From the NCBI GenBank assembly GCA_947053545.1, contig CAMRSY010000008.1, positions 1-64,000 on the forward strand: a stretch of 64,000 nt of DNA, in the 5' to 3' direction. A program made the position numbers and the translations under genes. Below the pieces are notes generated by a model, which was given only the letters and a program-made list of their open reading frames with translations, was not told where the DNA came from and ran no database searches. The DNA comes from an uncultured Clostridia bacterium (GTDB lineage: Bacteria > Bacillota > Clostridia > Christensenellales > Borkfalkiaceae). Below are positions 18,201 through 25,012 of this stretch, one piece after another. Each line of letters begins with the position of its first letter. Position 1 is the first letter of the stretch.

Positions 18201-19104
18201 CGTCACGCGTAGTAAACGAATTAGTTACCGCCTCTTCATATGCCGGCCTGAATTTAGGGAATTTCGCATTAAACTTTTCCTGCGGCTCCATAATAAAGCC
18301 ATTTTCGTAAGCAACACAGTTATACATTATAACCTGTCCGATATTGCCGGAATCGGTCTTTGCAAACAAATCCCAGCCGTCGTCGGAATTGCGGTATGCG
18401 ATACAGCCGTCGAACACGTTGCCGTAACCAACAGTCAGTTTTGCCGCAAAGCCGTCTGCGTTTTCGCCGTAGGTTTCGTTGTCGTAGTTGTTGTATGACG
18501 TGCAGTTTTTAATAAGGTTATAGTGGGGCCACTGATTTATATTTGTGTAATCGCTGTAGCTTCTGCCAAGTTGCAAGCCGGTATCACGGTTATCGTAAAA
18601 TTCGCAGTTTTGCACTAAGTTATAGCTACCGCCGATATACATACCGTTATCGCCGGCCCCTGCTATATCTACGCCGTCCCAAATAAAGTGATCGCCGTAT
18701 ATCTGCACGCCGCGGTTAAGAGAAGAAAACTCCATTTCATAGAACTTAAGCGTCGCCTTCTCTTCGGGGTTAGCGTTTTTAATTGTAATAGGTTTATCGT
18801 AAGTACCGCTTACTATCATAATAATACGGTCGCCGGCTTCCATTTCATATTCACCGGGCATAACCATAACCGTATCGCCCGCCTTCAGAGTATCTCTATC
18901 GGCTACACCTGTTGTGTTTAAAAGCTTATGAATATTTAAAGGGTCTTCCTGGGTGCCTGCCGCGTCATCGGTTCCGTCGGGAGCAACGTAGTACGTATGC
19001 CCGCCTCCGCTTTTCTTTTTACAACCGGTAATCGCAACGGCGGAAACTGCTGTACCCGCCATGGCAAGCAGCAAAAGAGCTGAAATAAGTTTTTTTGCCT
19101 TCAT
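15229..19104 (-). CDS. PL9-family pectate lyase lipoprotein
   Basis: 1291 residues. The lipoprotein signal ends AITGC (Cys28). Residues about 36-500 form a PL9 beta-helix: YYVAPDGTDDAAGT opens it, then GDNGMYIGGSYN, NRDTGLQLGR and the calcium/catalytic set Asp217 (ENADGF), Asp241, Asp242, Asp245 (SDDGWD) and Lys308 (NGFKLGG). The 217/241/242/245 spacing equals the 209/233/234/237 set described for Dickeya Pel9A, with an insertion of about 27 residues before the lysine. It should cleave polygalacturonate by calcium-dependent beta-elimination at the cell surface. After it come Ig-like domains (about 560-650 onward) and a C-terminal beta region with GLUG-like repeats (GEGIFRVVRGG, GALIGQV, GGIVGRSDD). 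GAGGAA precedes the ATG. The leader to the upstream gene is short. Confidence 0.9.
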   Translation of the reverse strand: MKAKKLISALLLLAMAGTAVSAVAITGCKKKSGGGHTYYVAPDGTDDAAGTQEDPLNIHKLLNTTGVADRDTLKAGDTVMVMPGEYEMEAGDRIIMIVSGTYDKPITIKNANPEEKATLKFYEMEFSSLNRGVQIYGDHFIWDGVDIAGAGDNGMYIGGSYNLVQNCEFYDNRDTGLQLGRSYSDYTNINQWPHYNLIKNCTSYNNYDNETYGENADGFAAKLTVGYGNVFDGCIAYRNSDDGWDLFAKTDSGNIGQVIMYNCVAYENGFIMEPQEKFNAKFPKFRPAYEEAVTNSFTTRDGDGNGFKLGGSIMEGEVLLENCLSFHNRMHGVTDNSNPGVISINGVTSYNNAASVNNNPTSQEFGHIMYGFTGADECANIDLARHMFSYNHVANTLSVSTSDNVNVNADAYRGTVENSKFWGPGKTYSVSGQEEYNSKTGDRGTAGNMIVDTEVFKQIPAKNLGISKTAHKDYRNEDGSLNMHDILAQKDGASTYGSFVNKTSWEDYEHFDYVDLKSCGNADDAMATAVEKMLYVPIRTEACYQDFKAVTKMLKANISWSSSDESVLKVTDIKGTSNSQHQDVTIEVIRPADENKTVTLTATVTVGDVTKSKSFEINVKRNTYRIGEFVIDGLDRNDAMIIDKGENKFDYRIKAPDVVNDTSNSGSIIDPKYYTRETYFKLGTVENPDFSKTPAEGGYVYMDGGFDAREAGIWQITETVTLKDTVVLGKSLDGSGPAPLVQQKSYRIFVAATDAQVNFAGMPKITVNRDGYSIEGAVTSPTGTLYTKTVAKGAAAPTAQEIVDSGVANEFRATSIFFNIEQANNAAYDIYYVMKNIDGTITTATPGKQTVEVSEVATKADFEAMLQSNNSTTIYMLKNDIDFEGTLKTSLTEFVGVFNGMGHKLSNITLTNTTDTAHNNIPGEGIFRVVRGGTVMNVVFENITISDAGPKTGIIALMYGGYASDIKIHNVRISSTQRVGALIGQVIAEKTKPSTTYIDRIEVINDDEYVEVKNVYKQTTATVSEADFVKGNIKYYVLNNDKYELATEFDAQATYYEFVSGADALHFERGKYYEKVGDSYVRCDDYKADTVFYQNKWAITGDRSGGVVGFIQAGGAEGHNIVYISDCYVYARIESGDYCGGIVGRSDDRNVDDELHISNCYYNGDISCLKRAGGILGGFTGTGKTRISSCLSIGTFYYAEPRELVVVAQKNCSGIIGNFAANADMKVEGCLASFLEYNSDYEVETAIDTFLEGTQNNYFISYLKFDMENVWEYVNDGNDATKNVAPYVRLR

Positions 19105-19148
19105 TGCTTTAAATTCCTCTAATAATTAAATTCTTTTTTTGCACTCAG

Positions 19149-19176
19149 CGCCCAACGGCAAATTTGCCGTTGGGCG
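19149..19176. terminator. Intergenic perfect hairpin
   Basis: CGCCCAACGGCAAA/TTTGCCGTTGGGCG is a perfect 28-base palindrome between the two lipoprotein genes. No T tract follows on either strand, so it may be a processing or stabilising stem rather than a strong terminator; the PL9 gene has no clear promoter of its own. Confidence 0.6.
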
Positions 19177-19213
19177 TTGGTTAAATTGTATTATGTGTTA
19201 ATTTAAGTATTGA

Positions 19214-21661
19214 TTATGCGTTATAAACAATCTCAATCTGATAAATATTAATGGAACTGCTAGCACTTCCAAGATAGTAGATGCCTGCTGCAGACACACT
19301 GAAACTAAGTTCTACTCCCGCAGTAGAATCCGAACCTCCAACAACTTTTACACCTTCGGAATTATAAAGATTCAAAATGCGTTCAGCTGCCGACGATTTA
19401 CAAATTACCTTAATAGTAGCAGCGCCCTTCACCTCCAGCTTTATCGACTTGGTGTCTTTATCGGCAGGCTTAAACGAACCGGCTATCTGCACATATTTGC
19501 TATAATCTACTCCGTTTATAGTGGCTGCGGAAGAACCGGATTTATTTGCTAAACCAAGAGTAATGCCTTCGGCTAGTACTTTAGCCTCGGTCGTAGCAGC
19601 GCTGCCCACCATATTGGCAATTTCGTCATTGACAGTCATTTTAACGTTTGCAAACTCGCCTTCGGCTGCTTTTTTAGTAACCTCTAAAGTAATTTCTTTA
19701 GTAAATGTTGCCGTAGTGCCTGTAGCGCCGCTTACCGTAATTTCTACGGTTAACGTATATGTTCCTACTCCGAATTCATATCCTGTCGTATCGTTGATTT
19801 CCGTGCCGTTATATTTTACCGTATAAGCAGTAGTAATACCGGCAACTTCTGCAGACGTCCAAACGGGAGAAACTACGACATCGCTCTTTTTGAAAGTGAG
19901 CTTAGCATCTGCAGTTTCAACCTCGGTAATAAGTCCCGATTTCAAGGAAGCCGTCGCACCTTTTACGCCGTCTATAGCGGATTCAACCGTAACATTGTAT
20001 GTCTTAGTTACAGCTGCAGCACCTTCGCCGTAAGTTACGGTAATAGCATATTCGCCGAGGTTATTACTATCGAATAACGATGTATCAAATTTCAAATCGC
20101 CGTTAGCAATACTGCGGGTTTCGCTGTCGGCAGTTACGCTGTTTGCCAATGTAACGGAACCTGTAACAGCAGACGTGTCTATCGTTTCACCAACTTTATA
20201 AACCGTCTTGGCCGCAGCCGTATCCAAACTTAAGCTAATGGCTTTAAGCTCGCCGCCGAGAGGAATGTTTTCCGCGCCCGTTTCACCGGTCATAATCTTA
20301 TCTACCTGCAAATAATAGATATTAATGCCGCCGCTTTCGGAAGCGATATGGAAAGTACCCGTATCGTTAATTTCATAAACGTATTTTGCTATAGCGCCGA
20401 ATGCGTTAGTTGCGTTTTCAACTTTCGTAAGCGTAGGCTTCGATTCAGTAGTAACGCCCTCTTTATAAATTGTCAGATTACGAGGTGAAGCCTCGCTGGA
20501 ACTTGCGGCATATACCGTAATAAGCGTTTTAGAAGTAGCACCCTCTGCGGTAGTCTTATTTACATCCTCAATCTTAATTGTTCTGAATACAACATCTCCG
20601 TCGAGAGCACCGCCCTTAATGGGCGAACCGCCAAGCTTAATACGCTGTACAAACGACTTACCGTCAATGCTCTTCGAATTGGCATCGATATCAACAGTCT
20701 TACCCGACTTAGCAGTAATTGAAATTTTACCCGTCTCGTTTAATACTACATTGCTTGTATTGGAACCAAGCGCCAAAGTATTAGCATTTACAGCATAAGA
20801 CTGAACCCTGATATTCGTGTTTTCAGTAACCTCGTAATCAACCTTCAACGTTTGAGTACCATACGTTATAGTAGCCTGTTTGTTACCGGCCATTAAAGTA
20901 TCTATTCCGGTAATGGTTATATCTTTCGCCGGAACAGCTTGTTTGTCGCCGTTAGCAAGGGTTACTTCAAACGTCCAGTCAGGTTTGCTAACCGTTTCAC
21001 CTTGCATGAAAACAGTGTCGCCCGTAGATGTTTTCTTTAGCGAATTGTCAACAACGGGATTGCTTATTGTTACGGTTACGGTAGCCTTTAAATCGTCGAT
21101 AGTTGCAGTTGCGCCGCTTGCCATAACTGCGTCTTTAAGGCTTGCGTTAACCTTGTAAACGCCGTCTTTGGTAATGTTTTCCCAAGAAGAAACCGCAGCG
21201 CCCAAGTTATCTTTAAGTTCGAGAACTACATTTGCCGCAGGAACCTCGTCACCTTTTACATCGGCGTTGTTGCCCGTAGCAAAATATACTTTTATCGCGC
21301 TCTTGTCGATAGTATGAGATTTTTTCGTTTCGCTCAGTTCTATTGTTCCCGACGTAACGCCTTCAATTAAAATACCCGTTACATTAGCGGGAACCGTAAG
21401 TTCCGAGGATATTGACGCTTGACAGTTGTCGCATTTGCCATCCGAATTGGCATCCACATGGTTCTGCGAAGGTTTATCGGGAGTGTCGCAACCGGCAACG
21501 CCGCAATGCTCGTGGCATTTGCCGTTGTTGTCGTTTACCCAACTATAATTATGCGTGTGCCCGTCGTTGCCGCCCTTATTACAGCCGGCCACACCGGCAA
21601 CGCTTGCGCCTACCGCACCTGCCAGAATGAATACCGACAGAAGTTTGGTTAATTTATTCAT
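19214..21661 (-). CDS. Multi-domain lipoprotein with His/Cys-rich head, Ig-like domains and duplicated beta module
   Basis: 815 residues from ATG 21661, behind GGAGGAAATAAG. The lipoprotein signal ends VAGVAGC. A His/Cys-rich head follows (HTHNYSW, CHEHCG, DGKCDNC), a Ca- or metal-binding-looking segment common in clostridial surface proteins. Then come Ig-like folds, including Big_3-type repeats (YKVGETIDTSAV, LGEYAITVTYG). Two modules of about 120 residues, one central and one C-terminal, end alike (SGGINIYYLQV, SSSINIYQIEI) and look duplicated. No catalytic residues are recognised. It precedes the PL9 lyase gene by about 110 bp on the same strand, so an accessory polysaccharide-binding role is likely (inference). 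Confidence 0.72.
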   Translation of the reverse strand: MNKLTKLLSVFILAGAVGASVAGVAGCNKGGNDGHTHNYSWVNDNNGKCHEHCGVAGCDTPDKPSQNHVDANSDGKCDNCQASISSELTVPANVTGILIEGVTSGTIELSETKKSHTIDKSAIKVYFATGNNADVKGDEVPAANVVLELKDNLGAAVSSWENITKDGVYKVNASLKDAVMASGATATIDDLKATVTVTISNPVVDNSLKKTSTGDTVFMQGETVSKPDWTFEVTLANGDKQAVPAKDITITGIDTLMAGNKQATITYGTQTLKVDYEVTENTNIRVQSYAVNANTLALGSNTSNVVLNETGKISITAKSGKTVDIDANSKSIDGKSFVQRIKLGGSPIKGGALDGDVVFRTIKIEDVNKTTAEGATSKTLITVYAASSSEASPRNLTIYKEGVTTESKPTLTKVENATNAFGAIAKYVYEINDTGTFHIASESGGINIYYLQVDKIMTGETGAENIPLGGELKAISLSLDTAAAKTVYKVGETIDTSAVTGSVTLANSVTADSETRSIANGDLKFDTSLFDSNNLGEYAITVTYGEGAAAVTKTYNVTVESAIDGVKGATASLKSGLITEVETADAKLTFKKSDVVVSPVWTSAEVAGITTAYTVKYNGTEINDTTGYEFGVGTYTLTVEITVSGATGTTATFTKEITLEVTKKAAEGEFANVKMTVNDEIANMVGSAATTEAKVLAEGITLGLANKSGSSAATINGVDYSKYVQIAGSFKPADKDTKSIKLEVKGAATIKVICKSSAAERILNLYNSEGVKVVGGSDSTAGVELSFSVSAAGIYYLGSASSSINIYQIEIVYNA

Positions 21662-21731
21662 CTTATTTCCTCCAAATAATTTTTCATATTTTGCATACAC
21701 AAAAGATTTATATCGTTTTTTGTGCTTTTAT

Positions 21732-21760
21732 ATTCTATCACAACTATATGCACTTGTCAA
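21732..21760 (-). promoter_or_regulatory. Promoter of the lipoprotein-PL9 unit
   Basis: On the minus strand: TTGACA, 17 bases ending TTGTGA, TAGAAT. Immediately upstream (21765-21780) is GAAATGTAAATTTTTC, which matches one arm of the GAAATGTAACATTTC palindrome at 45129 and may be a degenerate operator. Confidence 0.75.
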
Positions 21761-21780
21761 ACCCGAAATGTAAATTTTTC

Positions 21781-21966
21781 GCTTTTTTTGTTAAGTACAT
21801 TCAGCCAGTTGCTTCATTATTTGGAAATTTAAGTAATCGTATTCAGTAAAAAATTTTAAAATTTGCTAAGTGTTTATTTTCTTTTGAAAAAATTAAATTT
21901 TCGAACAAAGAGACAAGTCGCTCGTTAACTTTATTAATAACCGGAGATTACGGGCTGATATTATAA
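21781..21966. other. AT-rich non-coding gap
   Basis: About 190 bases between the lipoprotein promoter and the terminator of the helical-bundle gene, with no supported gene. Confidence 0.5.
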
Positions 21967-21989
21967 AAGCGGGCGTTTTTCGCCCGCTT
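21967..21989 (-). terminator. Terminator of the helical-bundle gene
   Basis: AAGCGGGCG/CGCCCGCTT with a 5-base T loop directly follows the stop. TTTTATAAT follows the stem on the minus strand. Confidence 0.85.
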
Positions 21990-21992
21990 GTT

Positions 21993-22433
21993 TTACAAAT
22001 AACTTTTAAGCTTTCTTTCAAAGCCCTCTTCTATCGAAATAAGGTCTGTAAGCAGATTTTTAACGTCGGTATTCATAATTTTTTCGCCGTCGGTCAGCGA
22101 GGTTTTTAGCGACGTTATTCCGTTTACCGTCCCTTTAATCATCATCTGAGCGATGTTCTGTTTAGAATTATCGGTTGCCGCGTTCATCTTTATCGCCGAC
22201 CACATCATCGCCTTTTTTATGGGCGAAGGCTCCTTTAAATCGAGTTCGTAGCGGGTTGCAAGGTGCGCAGCCTGTGAACATATCTTTTCATACTCTTCGT
22301 GTTCGCGCAAAAGCTCTTCTTTAATTTCTTCGTCCTCCACCTCGGGCAGAAGGTCGGTTATAGAAACCTGCGCAAGCTGGGCGTTGCGGTAAATTTCGGC
22401 GAGAATTTCGCTGTCGCTTTTAAGATTATCCAT
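21993..22433 (-). CDS. Helical-bundle protein, ferritin-like (hypothetical)
   Basis: A 146-residue soluble protein, predicted almost entirely helical with four amphipathic segments. Acidic residues cluster in the first half (EVEDEEIKEELLREHEEYEKI), and a conserved-looking central part (SPIKKAMMWSAIKMN) is rich in Met. The pattern resembles DUF2383/ferritin-like four-helix bundles, but a complete di-iron motif set is not evident. AAGGAG precedes the ATG. It is divergent from rplU. Function unknown. Confidence 0.7.
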   Translation of the reverse strand: MDNLKSDSEILAEIYRNAQLAQVSITDLLPEVEDEEIKEELLREHEEYEKICSQAAHLATRYELDLKEPSPIKKAMMWSAIKMNAATDNSKQNIAQMMIKGTVNGITSLKTSLTDGEKIMNTDVKNLLTDLISIEEGFERKLKSYL

Positions 22434-22507
22434 TTTATACTCCTTAAATTTTGTTACTACTACTTTGCCGCAATTACGAAATTATATACAACCCGCGCGC
22501 AAATTAC

Positions 22508-22536
22508 TTGACTTGGATTATTTATTATGGTATATT
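22508..22536 (+). promoter_or_regulatory. Promoter of rplU-rpmA
   Basis: TTGACT (22508-22513), 17 bases, TATATT (22531-22536). The start point is expected near 22543, leaving a structured leader of about 105 bases. Confidence 0.85.
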
Positions 22537-22539
22537 GAA

Positions 22540-22640
22540 CACCGAGCCGTTCGGAACGGGCTTTTTAAGTGCGCATTTTTTGCGTAGTGCGCCGCCTATG
22601 CCTTTGGCAATATACGTATCCGACGAGACTGGTTAGAGGA
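22540..22640 (+). promoter_or_regulatory. L21-type ribosomal leader with attenuator-like hairpins
   Basis: The leader holds a first stem (AGCCGTT with AACGGGCT, one bulge) followed by TTTTT, then a second stem (TGCGC/GTGCGC region, 22569-22592), then the GAGGAGG site. Position and layout match the L21 autoregulatory leaders of Bacillota; the family call is from context rather than a covariance match. Confidence 0.55.
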
Positions 22641-22649
22641 GGACAAAAA

Positions 22650-23108
22650 ATGTACGCGATTTTTGACAACGGAAACAAACAATACAAAGTTTCCGTAGGC
22701 GACACCGTTAAGGTTGAAAAGCTTGCAGCCGAGATAGGCGCAACCGTTACCTTTCCCGTTGTTTTGACGGCGGACGACAAGGGCGTTGTTTCAGTAGGCA
22801 GCGAGGTAGAAAAGGTTGTTGTAACCGCAGAGGTAGTTTCTCACGGCAAGGACAAGAAGATTATAGTCTTTAAGTATAAAGCCAAGAAAAACGAAAGGAA
22901 AAAGCAGGGTCACAGACAGCCCTATTCCACCGTTAAAGTAACGGCAATAGGCGCGGCGGAAGCAAAGAAAAAAACTGCGAAAAAGGCTGAACCCGTAGCC
23001 GACAAGGCGGTTGAAGCAGGCGAAGCGCCCGCTCCCGCACCCAAGAAAAGGACAACCAAAAAGGTTGCCGAACCCGCTAAGGCTGTAGAAACGCCCGCGG
23101 CTGAATAA
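22650..23108 (+). CDS. rplU: 50S ribosomal protein L21
   Basis: 152 residues from ATG 22650 behind GAGGAGG; the upstream in-frame extension is rejected because it lies in the leader. Residues 1-102 are canonical L21: MYAIFDNGNKQYKV at the start, then the basic FKYKAKKNERKKQGHRQPY rRNA-binding segment. Residues about 103-152 are an extra Lys/Ala/Pro-rich tail (blocks such as KKTAKKAEPVAD and APAPKKRTTKK) not found in most L21 proteins. L21 is in the large subunit near L20. It is followed after 21 bp by rpmA, without the prp gene normally between them in Bacillota. Confidence 0.96.
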   Translation: MYAIFDNGNKQYKVSVGDTVKVEKLAAEIGATVTFPVVLTADDKGVVSVGSEVEKVVVTAEVVSHGKDKKIIVFKYKAKKNERKKQGHRQPYSTVKVTAIGAAEAKKKTAKKAEPVADKAVEAGEAPAPAPKKRTTKKVAEPAKAVETPAAE

Positions 23109-23129
23109 TTTTAAGGAGAATTGACGATT

Positions 23130-23408
23130 ATGATGCTTATTAAATTATTCGCCCACAAGAAGGGCGGCGGCTCGACCGACAACGGTAGAGACAGTAATCC
23201 CAAATATTTGGGCGTTAAACGCGCAGACGGACAAAAAGTGCTTGCGGGTAACATTCTCGTAAGACAGCGCGGCAGCAAATTCAAGCCCGGCAACAACGTA
23301 GGCATAGGTAAAGACGACACGCTGTTTGCCCTTGTCGACGGCACGGTAAGGTTTGAAAGAGTGGGCAAAGACGGCAAGCAGGTTTCCGTTTATCCCGTAG
23401 CCGAGTAA
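23130..23408 (+). CDS. rpmA: 50S ribosomal protein L27
   Basis: About 92 residues from ATG 23130; AAGGAG lies 11 bases upstream. A TTG at 23121 is too close to that site and ATG 23133 is an alternative. The sequence opens MMLIKLFA then [14 protein letters not shown], the normal mature L27 start, so MMLIKLFA looks like the short Firmicutes pre-sequence removed by the Prp protease. The rest ([30 protein letters not shown]) is canonical. L27 reaches the peptidyl-transferase centre with its mature N-terminus. Co-transcribed with rplU; terminator at 23422-23457. Confidence 0.96.
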   Translation: MMLIKLFAHKKGGGSTDNGRDSNPKYLGVKRADGQKVLAGNILVRQRGSKFKPGNNVGIGKDDTLFALVDGTVRFERVGKDGKQVSVYPVAE

Positions 23409-23421
23409 AAATCAACAAATT

Positions 23422-23457
23422 AAGCGAGAGCTTTTACGCCCTCGCTTTTATTTTTTC
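23422..23457 (+). terminator. Terminator of rplU-rpmA
   Basis: AAGCGAG pairs with CTCGCTT, followed by TTATTTTTTC. Confidence 0.82.
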
Positions 23458-23531
23458 GGTATATGCCGCACGCTGACGTTTAACCGTCGATTAGCCGACG
23501 TTTTTACTGATAATTAAAAAGGATAAAAACT

Positions 23532-24035
23532 ATGACTGTTCGCCATGTATGCAATGCGGATTTTGCCGTATTTGAAAAATTATTTTGCGATTATTATTTT
23601 GAACTTGACTGCGAGGAATCCCCCCTCCACTTGTTTAACGATTATCTTTTACCCGATTTGCAAGCGGGATTATTCGAGGTTGCAGTATGCGAAACCTTAA
23701 TAGGAAGCCGCACCCGCGCAGACCTAAAGCAAACAAGCGTAGTATGCGGATTTATTATTTATCAGATTGACGACATTTTAAACGACTGGAACTTTAAGGA
23801 AGGCTTCGGAGATATCCGCGAACTTTACGTTGCGCCTGATTTCCGCCGCAGGGGAATCGGCTCGCAGTTACTTTTATTTGCCGAAAAAGAATTAAGGGAA
23901 ACGGGCGCGGATGAAATTTACGCTTTGCCGGTTGAAGAAAGCGAAAAATTTTTTATAAAGCACGGCTATATAGACAACGGCGAATACTGCGCTGAAGCCG
24001 ACAACAAAGTTTTTGTTAAAATAAAACACAAATAA
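23532..24035 (+). CDS. GNAT-family N-acetyltransferase
   Basis: A 167-residue single GNAT domain. The central strand-loop-helix carries the acetyl-CoA site: IRELYVAPDFRRRGIGSQLL has the R/Q-x-x-G-x-G/A motif (about 98-117). The C-terminal YALPVEESEKFFIKHGY is the usual motif B region. The acceptor is not predictable. AAAGGA lies about 9 bases before the ATG. It stands alone between the rpmA terminator and the AraC gene and shows no link to either. Confidence 0.85.
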   Translation: MTVRHVCNADFAVFEKLFCDYYFELDCEESPLHLFNDYLLPDLQAGLFEVAVCETLIGSRTRADLKQTSVVCGFIIYQIDDILNDWNFKEGFGDIRELYVAPDFRRRGIGSQLLLFAEKELRETGADEIYALPVEESEKFFIKHGYIDNGEYCAEADNKVFVKIKHK

Positions 24036-24059
24036 AATCGACTGATTATACACGTTATA

Positions 24060-24088
24060 TGGACAAAACGTTACTTTAATGGTACAAT
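24060..24088 (+). promoter_or_regulatory. Promoter of the AraC-family gene at 24095
   Basis: TGGACA (24060-24065), 17 bases, TACAAT (24083-24088). The expected start point is about 24095, the A of the ATG itself, implying a leaderless transcript. Confidence 0.72.
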
Positions 24089-24094
24089 ACGGAT

Positions 24095-24835
24095 ATGAAC
24101 AATATAACTTTTGTCGGCAAAACCGTCAATTCCGAAGAAGCTAAGGAACACGTTCACGGCGACTTTGATATTATTTTTTTTAAGAGCAGCGGCACGGTAA
24201 AAGAAAGCGGAAAATCTATTTCCGTTGAAGAGGGCGACGTTGCAATTATACCGCCGCTTACTATGCACAGCGTTAATGCCGGAAATGCAGTGCGCGCCGT
24301 TTTGAGCAAAGCGCTTTTGCCGGTAAAATCAACTTTGATAATTCCGTCCGAAAACGCAGATGAAATACGGCGCGCCATAGAGTCCGCTTTGAATCATTTT
24401 TTAAAAAACAAAACGGAAAACAACGGCGTTTTATCCGCATACGGAAACTTGATTGCCGCGTTAACTGCCGCATATGCCGCGCCAAACGGCTACTCCCCCG
24501 CCGTTGCCATGATTATGGAGGACATTGACAGACATATAGGCGACACAACGTATTCGCTTGAAAATTTTATACGCACTCTGCCTTTGAATTACGATTATGT
24601 GCGTAAACTTTTTAAAAAAGAAACGGGCGTTACCCCGCACGCGTATCTTATGCGGGCGAGAATGGAGCGGGCAAAAACAATTATATTATCCGGCGTGACA
24701 AACCGGTATTCGAACTATTCGGTAACTCAGATTGCCGAAGCTTGCGGATACTCTGAACCGCTATATTTTTCACGGGTTTTTAAAAAGTATTACGGCGCAG
24801 CGCCGTCGGACTTTATAAAAAACAATTTAAATTAA
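24095..24835 (+). CDS. AraC-family transcriptional regulator (cupin type)
   Basis: A 246-residue protein. The N-terminal half is a small cupin sensor (HGDFDIIFF, VEEGDVAIIPPLTMHSVN). The C-terminal half (about 145-246) is a double-HTH AraC domain: TYSLENFIRTLPLNYDYVRKLFKK is the first HTH and VTQIAEACGYSEPLYFSRVFKK the second with its signature. Such proteins usually activate sugar-use genes on binding a ligand. No Shine-Dalgarno precedes the ATG and the promoter places the start point at the ATG. It lies upstream of, and convergent with, the GH105/GH28 operon end, so it may regulate pectin genes (inference). Confidence 0.9.
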   Translation: MNNITFVGKTVNSEEAKEHVHGDFDIIFFKSSGTVKESGKSISVEEGDVAIIPPLTMHSVNAGNAVRAVLSKALLPVKSTLIIPSENADEIRRAIESALNHFLKNKTENNGVLSAYGNLIAALTAAYAAPNGYSPAVAMIMEDIDRHIGDTTYSLENFIRTLPLNYDYVRKLFKKETGVTPHAYLMRARMERAKTIILSGVTNRYSNYSVTQIAEACGYSEPLYFSRVFKKYYGAAPSDFIKNNLN

Positions 24836-24953
24836 ATTATTTAAACAATTCACACTTTGCGAAGGAAAAAAGACGGTTTTTTTATTTTATAATTCGCTTT
24901 TGATATTCATAAAATTTATGGATACGGGTGAAATTTTATCGGAAAAACATTTA

Positions 24954-24985
24954 AACGGCTTACGCACTGAAATGCGTAAGCCGTT
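24954..24985 (-). terminator. Terminator at the end of the importer/GH operon
   Basis: AACGGCTTACGCA/TGCGTAAGCCGTT with a 6-base loop, 28 bp after the GH105 stop. AT-rich tail on the minus strand; also able to stop plus-strand transcripts from the AraC gene. Confidence 0.82.
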
Positions 24986-25012
24986 AATAATTTATAAAAC
25001 TTTCTCTCTATA

